Source: a virus. Taken from it: a DNA stretch of 29,258 bases. This document shows positions 8,033 through 14,402 of this stretch, piece after piece. How positions within the stretch are numbered: position 1 is the first letter of the stretch; every line of letters begins with the position of its first letter. Made by a program: the position numbers and the translations under genes. The stretch is taken from positions 1 through 29,258 of the IMG/VR virus record IMGVR_UViG_3300046001_004220; one strand, given 5' to 3'. The notes beneath the pieces are model-generated. The model saw nothing but the letters and a program-made list of their open reading frames with translations, made no database searches and was not told the DNA's origin.

Positions 8033-9337
8033 TTACATCCGTAGTTGAGTGACTTTTCCGGTGGGTTTGATGATCGGAAATTGCTTCACGATGAAATAAC
8101 CACCAGCGTCGTTTGGGTGATCGTTGTCGGCTGATTTATCCGGCTCGCCGTTCGCCGCCCATACCTGCTGTTCAAGGCTGTCTGTATAGACCGGGCAGCG
8201 AGCAACGTTAACTTTGTAGCGGCGCTCACCGTTGCCGTTGCAGAACATGGCATTCATGGAGTTAATGCGATCCTTTACTGGCGGGTTGGCGGCATTCACC
8301 ACCACGCTGAATCCGGCCTGCTTAAGCTGTGCAATATCGGTGGCGCTGGCGTTATTGGACTTGCGTGAATCGCCGGAAGCATCCGGATAGATATAAATCT
8401 GCCTGGAGGCAACATAGCGTCCGCCCTCGTAGCGCCAGAACTCTTCCTGGATACGCTTTATCATGGCCGGCGTGTCATAAACTTTTATCAATTCGCGTAC
8501 CGCGCGCGGCTCGCCATTTCGAAGCACGTGGACGATGGCCGCCATTTTGCCTACGTTAAAGTCCATGCCGATATAGAGCGGTTCGCCTGCCTGTTCTTCA
8601 TCAGTACAGTTATTCAGTCGTCGATCGAATTGGTGATAGATGGTGCCGCTGGTCAGGTTGGTGAAGCGCCCCCTCAGATACGCCTTAATCAACTCCGGCG
8701 GGTAGGAATTCATCAGCGAAGGGATGTAATCCGCGGGCAGGTTCTTCGCATTGTCAAACGTGCTGGCCTGTATCAGACCGTACAGGGCTGAGAGCTCTGG
8801 CTTTTCACGTACTGCCTTCACGAATTGCTGGTAAACGAATTTGAACCCCTCCGGCGTTGTCGTAACGTCAATACCGTTACGCAGCCCATCCACCTTGTAA
8901 CGCATACGGGCGATGATTTTTCGCCAGGCTTGCTGCGCTTTGGCAGCCGCCATGACATCCAGCTCATCCACCATCGCGTTACCGATTTTGAAACCAACTA
9001 TCGAGCCGGGTTTCTCCATCGAACGGCAGATTGTGGTCCCGCGGAACCGTCGCCCCTCGTAGAAGTGAACCTCTTTGTTCCCCTCATTGATTTTGACGCT
9101 CAGCCCCCAGTCAAAGGCCACCTCTTCGATAGTCGGGTAGAAGATGTCACGAATCTGCGGGTAGGTCGGCGCGAAATAACCCTGGTTGATTTTCGGGTGT
9201 TCCCACATCCCTTTGCAGATGCCGCCACAACCCACCCACGTTTTACCGGAACCGAACCCGGCAACGTAGGCTTTAAACTTGTGCTCCATCGCGAGGAAGC
9301 GAGCCTGTGGGATGTTAAGTGTCGGGCTGATCCCCAT
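8033..9337 (-). CDS. terminase large subunit (TerL)
   Basis: 434 residues from the ATG at 9337 (MGISPTLNIPQARFLAMEHK), chosen over one 15 bases upstream because GAGGGAAGAAG directly precedes it. The packaging ATPase domain has a Walker A-type loop GFGSGKT at about 27-33, a Walker B-like MVDE, and the coupling motif VTTTPEGF. The C-terminal RNase H-like nuclease shows acidic residues in IGMDFNVGK and YIYPDASGD. TerL cuts concatemeric DNA and drives it into the head through the portal encoded next. Its start overlaps the end of terS. Confidence 0.93.
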   Translation of the reverse strand: MGISPTLNIPQARFLAMEHKFKAYVAGFGSGKTWVGCGGICKGMWEHPKINQGYFAPTYPQIRDIFYPTIEEVAFDWGLSVKINEGNKEVHFYEGRRFRGTTICRSMEKPGSIVGFKIGNAMVDELDVMAAAKAQQAWRKIIARMRYKVDGLRNGIDVTTTPEGFKFVYQQFVKAVREKPELSALYGLIQASTFDNAKNLPADYIPSLMNSYPPELIKAYLRGRFTNLTSGTIYHQFDRRLNNCTDEEQAGEPLYIGMDFNVGKMAAIVHVLRNGEPRAVRELIKVYDTPAMIKRIQEEFWRYEGGRYVASRQIYIYPDASGDSRKSNNASATDIAQLKQAGFSVVVNAANPPVKDRINSMNAMFCNGNGERRYKVNVARCPVYTDSLEQQVWAANGEPDKSADNDHPNDAGGYFIVKQFPIIKPTGKVTQLRM

Positions 9338-10304
9338 CTTCTTCCCTCGCATCCACTACGTTGATATTGATCTGTACTGGTGTTGGTTCGTCATCATCAC
9401 CATCACCGGCCAGCTCTTTGCGGAGTTTTTCAATCTCCAGCTGCCGGCGGTCGATTTCGATTTGCTGGAGGCGCTGCGCGAATTCGCTATCGGCCAGGCC
9501 CAGGCGCTTCATTACGGCTTCGTACATCCGTTCGCGGCTGATTGCCGTTATCTCGACACCATTCTTCCCCAGCTTGACGCCGGAATATGCCAAAGCAGCG
9601 TCAGGGGAGAGTTTCCTGGTATCAGCGAAGTAAGGCTGGCCTATTCCGTCACCATTGCAGCGCGGGCAGGCAGGGTTCGGCTCTTGGGTGTGGTCATATC
9701 CATAGCCGCCCACGTCGACTGGCTCACGCTTGTCGCGTTCTTTAGCTTCCAGCCGCTTCTCTTCAAACTCCACAGCATCGCGCCACTGATATTGATGGCC
9801 AAAGCCCCAGCAGTAACGGCACGCACCGCGGCGATATTGTGAAAGCTGATTTGCATCGAAGGTGGCGAGCTGCCACATCTGCGCGAGCACCTCATCGGCA
9901 CTGCCAAGCGTGCGCGCAATAGAGGCTTTCTGCTGCCGCGCAATGGCCTGGGCAACGTTAGGATTCGTTATGAGCTGGCGACCGTAGTTTGGGTCACTAT
10001 AACCAGCACGTGCAGCGGCAGCGGTGGCGTTGTTGTCCTTCAGGTATTCCGCGACAAATAAGCGCTGCTGAGCGGTAAGTCCATCATCATCCACCAGCTC
10101 ATTTGCGCTTTTATCTTTCTGCGCAGTGCGCATTTTTTTCTGCGCAGGTTTTTGCGCAGTTTGCGCAGAAGGTTTTTTGATATATCGACGTGCGGTAGCG
10201 TAGTTCAGTCCCTGCGCTTCACACCATTCTTTTGGTGATACGCCGGTTGCGGCATGTTCGGACAGGAACCGTTGCTGAAGCTCGCCCCAGTCCGGTTTTG
10301 CCAT
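9315..10304 (-). CDS. terminase small subunit (TerS) with zinc-knuckle insert
   Basis: 329 residues, long for TerS. The N-terminus (PKEWCEAQGLNYATARRYI) is a helix-turn-helix. Residues about 45-65 are a lysine/glutamine linker (SAQTAQKPAQKK). Residues about 76-135 match the Terminase_2 type (LTAQQRLFVAEYLKDNNATAAAARAGYS). Residues about 160-225 hold two CxxC pairs (CRYCWGFG and CPRCNGDG) resembling DnaJ-type zinc knuckles. The C-terminal helix (ERLQQIEIDRRQLEIEKLRK-like) should mediate TerL contact or oligomerisation. TerS recognises the packaging site; the linker coding DNA has a cluster of TGCGCA palindromes. Confidence 0.82.
   Translation of the reverse strand: MAKPDWGELQQRFLSEHAATGVSPKEWCEAQGLNYATARRYIKKPSAQTAQKPAQKKMRTAQKDKSANELVDDDGLTAQQRLFVAEYLKDNNATAAAARAGYSDPNYGRQLITNPNVAQAIARQQKASIARTLGSADEVLAQMWQLATFDANQLSQYRRGACRYCWGFGHQYQWRDAVEFEEKRLEAKERDKREPVDVGGYGYDHTQEPNPACPRCNGDGIGQPYFADTRKLSPDAALAYSGVKLGKNGVEITAISRERMYEAVMKRLGLADSEFAQRLQQIEIDRRQLEIEKLRKELAGDGDDDEPTPVQININVVDAREEDGDQPDT
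10120..10167. repeat. cluster of five TGCGCA palindromes in terS
   Basis: Perfect TGCGCA hexamers begin at 10120, 10127, 10141, 10153 and 10162, within 48 bp of terS linker codons. Each is its own reverse complement. Many headful phages carry pac inside terS, so this is a candidate TerS-binding site. It may instead be a by-product of repeated Ala-Gln codons. Confidence 0.5.
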
Positions 10305-10315
10305 TGCTTACTCCA

Positions 10316-10340
10316 ATAAAAAAACCGCCCTGAGGCGGTT
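10316..10340 (-). terminator. intrinsic terminator before terS
   Basis: On the minus strand AACCGCC-TCAG-GGCGGTT is followed by a run of seven or more T. The stem starts inside the stop codon of the 67-residue gene upstream. It separates that gene from terS. Confidence 0.85.
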
Positions 10341-10542
10341 AAACTTTGTTGAATGCTACGCACTGTATCCAGAGGTTTTCTCGGAGCCCCTGTTTCTCAG
10401 CCATTAAGGACTCGAATATTTCACCTGAGGATTGTCCACCATCGCAACTGTAGACTTCACCATACGAATACGCTGGTAAGTGCTCCCATGTGGTTGCATC
10501 GTAAGCATTCCATGAAAAAAACCACTGCTCTTTCTCTTCCAT
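10339..10542 (-). CDS. small acidic protein of unknown function
   Basis: 67 residues from the ATG at 10542 (MEEKEQWFFSWNAYDATTWEHL), which has GGAGGGG directly upstream; the longer frame upstream lacks a comparable site. It is aromatic-rich and acidic. I cannot name it. It lies alone between the lysis cassette and terS, where related phages carry short accessory proteins, and is followed at once by a terminator. Confidence 0.65.
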   Translation of the reverse strand: MEEKEQWFFSWNAYDATTWEHLPAYSYGEVYSCDGGQSSGEIFESLMAEKQGLRENLWIQCVAFNKV

Positions 10543-10881
10543 AACCCCTCCATATGACGAGGAGTTATTGTGCATTATCACAGGCACTCAGTGAATGCCT
10601 GCTGTAATGCCTGCCACACTCTCGCAGTGGCTGCGCTCATGCCCTTGAGTTGCTGTCGCTTCATCGCCGCTTATAACCGGTGCGCGTATGGCGTTCGTGC
10701 TGCTTTACCTGAGCATGTTCCCTTATTTACCCTCACATCGGTATGCTATACCTGCTCGCCATTACGCGACTCGGGGCAGCATCATGACTGCTGCATTGCC
10801 TTTCAGCTACGGTCTTACCGCTTTGCTACTTCAAATAGGCTTTCTCCTTAGTGCCGTTTACTCCCCTGCTTTGCAAAAGGC
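10543..10881 (-). other. intergenic stretch between Rz and the 67-aa gene
   Basis: 339 bases with no convincing gene. On the minus strand a 28-codon ORF at 10578-10664 (MKRQQLKGMSAATARVWQAL...) has an amphipathic look but only a weak ribosome binding site. Plus-strand frames here run antisense into Rz and look like shadows. No clear promoter or terminator was found. Confidence 0.4.
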
Positions 10882-11397
10882 TCACTGCCGCTCTTGCTCA
10901 ATCTGCCGTATACCAGCCAGGTTATTGTTGCCCTTCTCAATCACGGCCAGTAGCGGCTTAATCCAGAGCACAGCCTGGCAGTACGTTATTGAGCCGGCGG
11001 CAGCGGTACTATCATCGGCTGCGTCAGGTCCGTCGGTATCGGCGTGCATTGCGCTGGAACGTAAACGGTACGCGTATTCGAGCAGCCCACCAGCAATGTC
11101 AGCAGGAACAGGCAAATCACAGGTTTTTTCACGGCGGAGAATCTCCCGATATTCGATTACGGTTTCTTCGGTGCTGGTGTCGATCAGGGAGTTAAGCTTA
11201 TTGGCATGTTCTGCAACCTGATTGAACCGATTGAAGTTGAATGCCTGGGTGGCGATCACCTGCCCCTGCAAAGAGTTGTCACTTCGCAGAACGTCGTTAT
11301 CGCTCTGAAGGTTACTGGCGTCCGAGCAACTCTTAACGAGGGCGACCGAAAGGACAGCAATAACGACAACGCCGATAAGACCTGGATTAATGTTCAT
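10882..11397 (-). CDS. Rz: i-spanin, Rz-like
   Basis: 171 residues from the ATG at 11397, whose first bases overlap the endolysin stop (ATGA). Residues about 5-22 are one membrane anchor (PGLIGVVVIAVLSVALV) with a short N-terminal tail, followed by a polar helical periplasmic part (NLQSDNDVLRSDNSLQGQV) likely to be coiled coil. This is the layout of inner-membrane spanins, which fuse the inner and outer membranes at the last step of lysis together with an Rz1 lipoprotein. An Rz1-like ORF is nested in another frame, which strengthens the call. The C-terminal third (IKPLLAVIEKGNNNLAGIRQIEQ) is longer than the minimum spanin. Confidence 0.82.
   Translation of the reverse strand: MNINPGLIGVVVIAVLSVALVKSCSDASNLQSDNDVLRSDNSLQGQVIATQAFNFNRFNQVAEHANKLNSLIDTSTEETVIEYREILRREKTCDLPVPADIAGGLLEYAYRLRSSAMHADTDGPDAADDSTAAAGSITYCQAVLWIKPLLAVIEKGNNNLAGIRQIEQERQ
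10986..11132 (-). CDS. Rz1: o-spanin lipoprotein, Rz1-like, nested in Rz
   Basis: 48 residues from a GTG at 11132, read in a different frame fully inside Rz. It begins VKKPVICLFLLTLLVGCSN: a basic start, a hydrophobic signal segment and the lipobox LVGC, where the cysteine should be lipidated. The mature part is short and proline-rich (VPAQCTPIPTDLTQP... PLPPAQ), as in lambda Rz1. It would anchor in the outer membrane and bind Rz. GGCGGAG-like bases precede the start. Confidence 0.85.
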   Translation of the reverse strand: MKKPVICLFLLTLLVGCSNTRTVYVPAQCTPIPTDLTQPMIVPLPPAQ

Positions 11398-11930
11398 TGG
11401 TCCAGCCCCCAGCATGCCAGCGCACTTTCTTGGTCGCGCCGCTCAACCTGCCCATAGCAGCCATTCTTCTGGCCTTTGGTTAGTCGGCAATCACGGCCGC
11501 CGTCTTTAATCCACCAGCGGATAGCTTCACATGCCCCTTTCCGGTCACCAGCATTGATGCGCTTATAGAACGTCGAGGGGAAGCACTTACCTGGCCCGAT
11601 GTTATACGGGCAGAACGAGGCTATTCCGGCCTTCTGCGGTTCGGTCAGCGGCACCCTGATATTGCGATCAACCCAAGCAAGCGCCTTATCCCGTTCGATG
11701 GCGTTCACCTGGTCGCATTTCGCCTGCGTCAGCTTCATGCCCTGGACCACCGATTTACCATCAACCATCGTGGCGCCGCGGCAAATAGTCCAGATACCAC
11801 TGCCATCTTTGTACGCTGTCAGGCTGTTACCCTCTTTCTCATTCAGAAACTGATCGAGAATGACGGATGCTGGCGCACCAGCCAGTACCAGCCCCAGAAC
11901 AGCAGCACTCAATTTTGCTCTGGTTCCCAT
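11394..11930 (-). CDS. SAR endolysin (GH24 muramidase), R21-like
   Basis: 178 residues. The N-terminal segment (residues about 5-25, AKLSAAVLGLVLAGAPASVI) is weakly hydrophobic and rich in Ala/Gly, typical of a signal-anchor-release domain that lets the enzyme reach the periplasm through Sec. The GH24 catalytic triad is present as E33-x8-D42-x5-T48 (EGNSLTAYKDGSGIWT). The rest matches phage 21/P1-type lysozymes (PLTEPQKAGIASFCPYNIGPGKC). Seven or more cysteines could regulate activation. Its ATG overlaps the holin stop by one base and its stop overlaps the Rz start. Confidence 0.92.
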   Translation of the reverse strand: MGTRAKLSAAVLGLVLAGAPASVILDQFLNEKEGNSLTAYKDGSGIWTICRGATMVDGKSVVQGMKLTQAKCDQVNAIERDKALAWVDRNIRVPLTEPQKAGIASFCPYNIGPGKCFPSTFYKRINAGDRKGACEAIRWWIKDGGRDCRLTKGQKNGCYGQVERRDQESALACWGLDQ

Positions 11931-12232
11931 TACTCACTTTCCTTTTGTAATGCCTCAACGACCACGCTTGCAGCAGCAGGACGCTCGTGAAGGGGTTTAT
12001 CACCAACGCCTTTCAGATAGTCATTGACCATTTTTGTCCGCTTTTCGTCCTCTCTACGCCTGCGGTTTGCATCCACCCGCCCGTTTATGTAGGAAGCAAG
12101 CGAGATAAGCAGACCAGCAGCGCCAAAGAACATGAACACCAGATCCTGAGTGGTAAATCCAATGGCTGACGCCAGAGCTGCTACCCACGCGAAGAACTGC
12201 GTGAAGATGTTCCCTGAATCATTCATTTTCAT
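11930..12232 (-). CDS. holin, two-TM (class II/pinholin-like), dual start
   Basis: 100 residues. Two hydrophobic segments (about 9-24 and 28-45: IFTQFFAWVAALASAIG and DLVFMFFGAAGLLISLASY) are followed by a strongly charged cytoplasmic tail (NRRRREDEKRTK). The start reads M-K-M, so initiation at residue 1 or 3 could produce an antiholin and a holin differing by one lysine, as in known dual-start holins. It precedes a SAR endolysin, the usual partner of a pinholin that only depolarises the membrane. The exact Pfam family is not clear to me. Confidence 0.8.
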   Translation of the reverse strand: MKMNDSGNIFTQFFAWVAALASAIGFTTQDLVFMFFGAAGLLISLASYINGRVDANRRRREDEKRTKMVNDYLKGVGDKPLHERPAAASVVVEALQKESE

Positions 12233-12272
12233 GGTCTCTCACCTCGCTATGTGCGGGTGCTGTGTGGGGAAA

Positions 12273-12298
12273 TAAAAAAGGCTGCCCGAAGGCAGCCT
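12273..12298 (-). terminator. intrinsic terminator upstream of lysis genes
   Basis: On the minus strand AGGCTGCC-TTCG-GGCAGCCT is followed by TTTTTATTT. It is a strong terminator between the late leader and the holin, and a likely target of Q-mediated read-through. Confidence 0.9.
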
Positions 12299-12304
12299 GA
12301 AATA

Positions 12305-12368
12305 ATGATCGTGATGGCTGGAGTCGAACCAGCTTCCATCGGTGCGCTGCCGATTGGGTTACGCGCGC
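12305..12368 (-). ncRNA. tRNA-like remnant / T-arm minihelix
   Basis: The minus strand reads a tRNA-style D-arm stretch (AACCCAATCGGCAGCGCA) followed closely by GCTGG-TTCGACT-CCAGC, which matches a TPsiC arm. There is no room for an anticodon arm and no matching 5' acceptor. The bases GATG just before pair with CATC just after, extending the T-arm into a longer hairpin (12313-12340). This looks like a decayed tRNA or tRNA-like structure, not a working tRNA. Confidence 0.5.
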
Positions 12369-12375
12369 CTTGCGG

Positions 12376-12498
12376 TTACTTATCGCGAATTACAGCCGCA
12401 AAACTATTCCCTAGCTCGCCGCTGAGCTTGATCACAATGGGGATCGCTTTGCCGCGCCAGGGGAATGTGCCTGGTCTTACCGGGATGTAGTCACACAC
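12376..12498 (-). CDS. 40-aa small protein in late leader
   Basis: Opens with GTG immediately after the TGA of the preceding gene, so translation could be coupled. It reads VCDYIPVRPGTFPWRGKAIP..., then IVIKLSGELGNSFAAVIRDK. The protein has ordinary composition with a beta-like pattern, unlike a random frame, but no strong ribosome binding site precedes it and I do not recognise it. The tRNA-like hairpin and a terminator follow before the holin. Confidence 0.5.
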   Translation of the reverse strand: MCDYIPVRPGTFPWRGKAIPIVIKLSGELGNSFAAVIRDK

Positions 12499-12801
12499 TC
12501 AAAGCGATTTCAATTGTCTAGAAACTAAAAAGCCACCCGAAGGTGGCTTGTTGTTCAGCGTAAGTGGGATACCCGCCTTCGCTTTAAGAGCAGCATTGTC
12601 ATCCTTCAGGCGATCGACTTGATTTCTCAGTCGCTCGATTTCTTTCCCATTGTTATCAATGTCCCGCTGCTGACCTTTGATAATTTCTGTCTGGGAAGCC
12701 TGTACTTCTCTCGTAGCCTGTAGAGCCTTATCCATTTCGTCAACTTGGTTAACCAAGCGAGAGCCGAAAAAGCTAACTATTGCAATAGTTATCCCGACCA
12801 T
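12499..12801 (-). CDS. membrane-anchored coiled-coil protein, late leader
   Basis: 100 residues from the ATG at 12801. A short hydrophobic start (MVGITIAIVSFFGSRLV) is followed by a long heptad-like helix (about 20-75, ASQTEIIKGQQRDIDNNGKE... KDDNAALKAK). The frame stays open upstream without ATG, GTG or TTG. A CTG at 12861 with AAGG just before it would give SIDETSNTASGTKVWALTI and complete a full transmembrane segment, so the true start is uncertain. The last 15 codons overlap a terminator hairpin (NKPPSGGFLVS). Topology resembles an Rz-type protein, but the real Rz lies downstream. Function unknown. Confidence 0.6.
   Translation of the reverse strand: MVGITIAIVSFFGSRLVNQVDEMDKALQATREVQASQTEIIKGQQRDIDNNGKEIERLRNQVDRLKDDNAALKAKAGIPLTLNNKPPSGGFLVSRQLKSL
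12527..12549 (-). terminator. intrinsic terminator inside a coding region (tR'-like)
   Basis: On the minus strand AAGCCACC-TTCG-GGTGGCTT is followed by TTTAG. The hairpin lies within the last codons of the coiled-coil membrane gene. It is the first strong terminator seen downstream of the late promoter. Confidence 0.7.
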
Positions 12802-12977
12802 AATGGTCAGAGCCCATACTTTTGTTCCAGAAGCAGTATTTGAAGTTTCGTCTATAGACAGGCACCTTATCCAGATTAATACAACCCAACGTCTGCGCAG
12901 ATCGTTAGTTCCGGGGGTATTCTATATGGATAAGGTGAGAAAAATCTTTAAAAATCAGATAACGTGAGAGTGTTTGG

Positions 12978-13067
12978 TTATTTAACGAGCGAAAGCAGCC
13001 AAATTCCCCATACAGGGATTGCAAAAAAGGTCATTGTGTAAACAATAGCTGGCTGTATTTTGTTCAA
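12978..13067 (-). CDS. 29-aa small membrane protein, late leader
   Basis: Begins with TTG at 13067, with TAAGGA eight bases upstream as a good ribosome binding site. It reads LNKIQPAIVYTMTFFAIP then VWGIWLLSLVK. A short polar start leads into one hydrophobic segment of about 18-20 residues and a terminal lysine, the form of a single-pass small membrane protein. It lies in the late leader about 145 bases after the predicted late promoter. I do not recognise it; small late-leader proteins in lambdoids can affect lysis timing, but that is only inference. Confidence 0.5.
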   Translation of the reverse strand: MNKIQPAIVYTMTFFAIPVWGIWLLSLVK

Positions 13068-13219
13068 ATTAAATTTCCTTAGTAGAGCCTTGAATGCGCT
13101 ACAACTCCAACCTACCTAAAGATTCGACTTCGCACAAGAAGAAAAACACTACTTTTTTATCAAATTATCTCGGATTTTAAATCCGCTTTTCTTACCTGAA
13201 AGGTAATCAATGGCGCGGC

Positions 13220-13247
13220 ATTATACGTGCATATACAAAGTTATCAA
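13220..13247 (-). promoter_or_regulatory. late promoter, P_R'-like
   Basis: Minus-strand TTGATA (13242-13247), 16-bp spacer, perfect TATAAT (13220-13225). Predicted transcription start is near 13212. It lies directly after Q and points into the late genes, the place and strength expected of a Q-dependent late promoter. Confidence 0.8.
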
Positions 13248-13409
13248 CAGGAAATGTAGTTTATCGATGGCAATTCGTGCCATCAATACTGCCTTGTTGT
13301 ATGAAGTGCTATCAATCGTGAGCTGGCAGAAAAACGATAATTCTCTGCCGATACCCTGGACATGCAACGCCCATCGTTAGAGCCAAATTAACACAGTTTC
13401 CGGAAAAGT

Positions 13410-13440
13410 AAATAGCTCACTATAGAATAATGAGCTATTT
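13410..13440. terminator. hairpin terminator after Q
   Basis: A perfect ten-bp inverted repeat AAATAGCTCA...TGAGCTATTT with an 11-base loop starts about ten bases after the Q stop. It is AT-rich and followed by a broken T-tract, so termination may be moderate; it could work in either direction. Confidence 0.6.
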
Positions 13441-13449
13441 TATCGATCG

Positions 13450-14265
13450 CTATTTTGCAATCTGTTTAAGCTGCGCCTCCGCCCACGCTTCTTCAATGTC
13501 GAATTTAGTGATCAACTGGTCGTAGAACCGCTTAACCGACTTTTCCCAGGTGGCAACAGATATCGCATCGGTAATACGGCAAACAGCCGCGTATGCTTCG
13601 GTGGAGGGGATACGCTCATATCCACGTCCGCCGCAGCGCTTACAGTCGGCCAGAACCGGCACACCCTGCTTTTCAGTGAGATCCTGATTCACTGCTTTAC
13701 CGCGCCCGTGGCAGTCTTTGCAGGCGCAACTGACAACCTTTTTTCCCTTGCAGGTCGAGCAAAGTACCTTCGCGACTTCTTTCACTTGGCGCTTAACCTC
13801 GAAATCACTCGGTGATTGCTTAAGGTCTTTTGCCCACTGTGGAAGCTTCATGGTGTAGTGCGATTTCATCGTGAAAACATCAGCCTCAATGAATCCCTGA
13901 CCCGAGCAGCAATCACACTGTTTCACGCTGGCGGCGCTGCGAGAATAATCCTCGAAAGCGAATGTGGCCAGTTGGCGCATTACCAGTGGCTTAACCGCAT
14001 CGTCCAGCTTGCGCAGCGCGGCAACTTTATCGCATTTGGTTAACGCGTACTCAGCCAGCAACTCAATCGCCCTCGCCCGATCGTTGTAACTGATGCCCAT
14101 CTTGCCGAGGAAGGCACTGTATCCCATGGCGGCGCGTTCCTGGGTCATGCCCATGGCCGCCATGACATCCGTCCCGGTCAGCGAATCTGAACCAGTGGCG
14201 CGCGGAGAGTCGCTGATCAACGTGGACTTTGCGAAGTGAAATTTCACTGTGTTTTCTAGGTTCAT
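13450..14265 (-). CDS. Q: late antitermination protein Q
   Basis: 271 residues. The central region has cysteine pairs in a DnaJ-like zinc arrangement: CDCCSGQG, CSTCKGKK, CACKDCHGRG and CKRCGGRGY (about residues 117-205). The C-terminal helical part ends ...FDIEEAWAEAQLKQIAK. This is the layout of the AntitermQ family. Q binds a site at the late promoter, loads onto paused RNA polymerase and makes it ignore terminators, switching on lysis and virion genes. It is last in the early operon, its ATG overlaps the stop of a 46-residue gene, and a strong promoter and several terminators follow. Confidence 0.92.
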   Translation of the reverse strand: MNLENTVKFHFAKSTLISDSPRATGSDSLTGTDVMAAMGMTQERAAMGYSAFLGKMGISYNDRARAIELLAEYALTKCDKVAALRKLDDAVKPLVMRQLATFAFEDYSRSAASVKQCDCCSGQGFIEADVFTMKSHYTMKLPQWAKDLKQSPSDFEVKRQVKEVAKVLCSTCKGKKVVSCACKDCHGRGKAVNQDLTEKQGVPVLADCKRCGGRGYERIPSTEAYAAVCRITDAISVATWEKSVKRFYDQLITKFDIEEAWAEAQLKQIAK

Positions 14266-14402
14266 GCTGCGGCTCCTGCTATCTGGTAAATGCGAAATAG
14301 GTTTCTAAGAATGCGGTAATCCACCAGCACGGAACCCGGGCGGCGGTAAATTCGCAGGCGCAGCCAGCACGTACGGAGTGTCTCTATCGTATCTGGCTTC
14401 AT
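14262..14402 (-). CDS. 46-aa small basic protein between ninG and Q
   Basis: Reads MKPDTIETLRTCWLRLRIYR, then RPGSVLVDYRILRNLFRIYQIAGAAA. The ATG overlaps the ninG stop (ATGA) with GGAGG a few bases upstream, and its own TGA overlaps the Q start, so all three genes are translationally coupled. It is strongly basic and helical. Small proteins of this kind are common just before Q in enterobacterial lambdoids, but their role is unknown. Confidence 0.78.
   Translation of the reverse strand: MKPDTIETLRTCWLRLRIYRRPGSVLVDYRILRNLFRIYQIAGAAA

Larger units (their letters stand above)
13068..13449 (-). other. late control region between Q and late leader
   Basis: About 380 bases with no gene. It holds the Q-gene terminator (13410-13440), a hairpin GGCAGA...TCTGCC (13325-13349), a perfect seven-bp inverted repeat GATGGCA-ATTCG-TGCCATC (13266-13284) just upstream of the late promoter, the promoter itself (13220-13247), and an AT-rich initially transcribed region with a CGGAT/ATCCG repeat around 13171-13185. 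The inverted repeat is a candidate Q-binding element. Confidence 0.7.

Noticed and set aside
10688-11221. Plus-strand ORF with a hydrophobic start, opposite Rz
   Set aside because: Most of it is antisense to Rz and Rz1; composition fits a shadow, and no promoter was visible.
12301-12380. Functional tRNA gene
   Set aside because: There is no anticodon arm, no paired acceptor stem and no CCA, so only a remnant or tRNA-like element can be claimed.
12251-12490. Plus-strand ORF containing MAGVEPAS
   Set aside because: That phrase is typical of translated antisense tRNA sequence and reflects the tRNA-like remnant.
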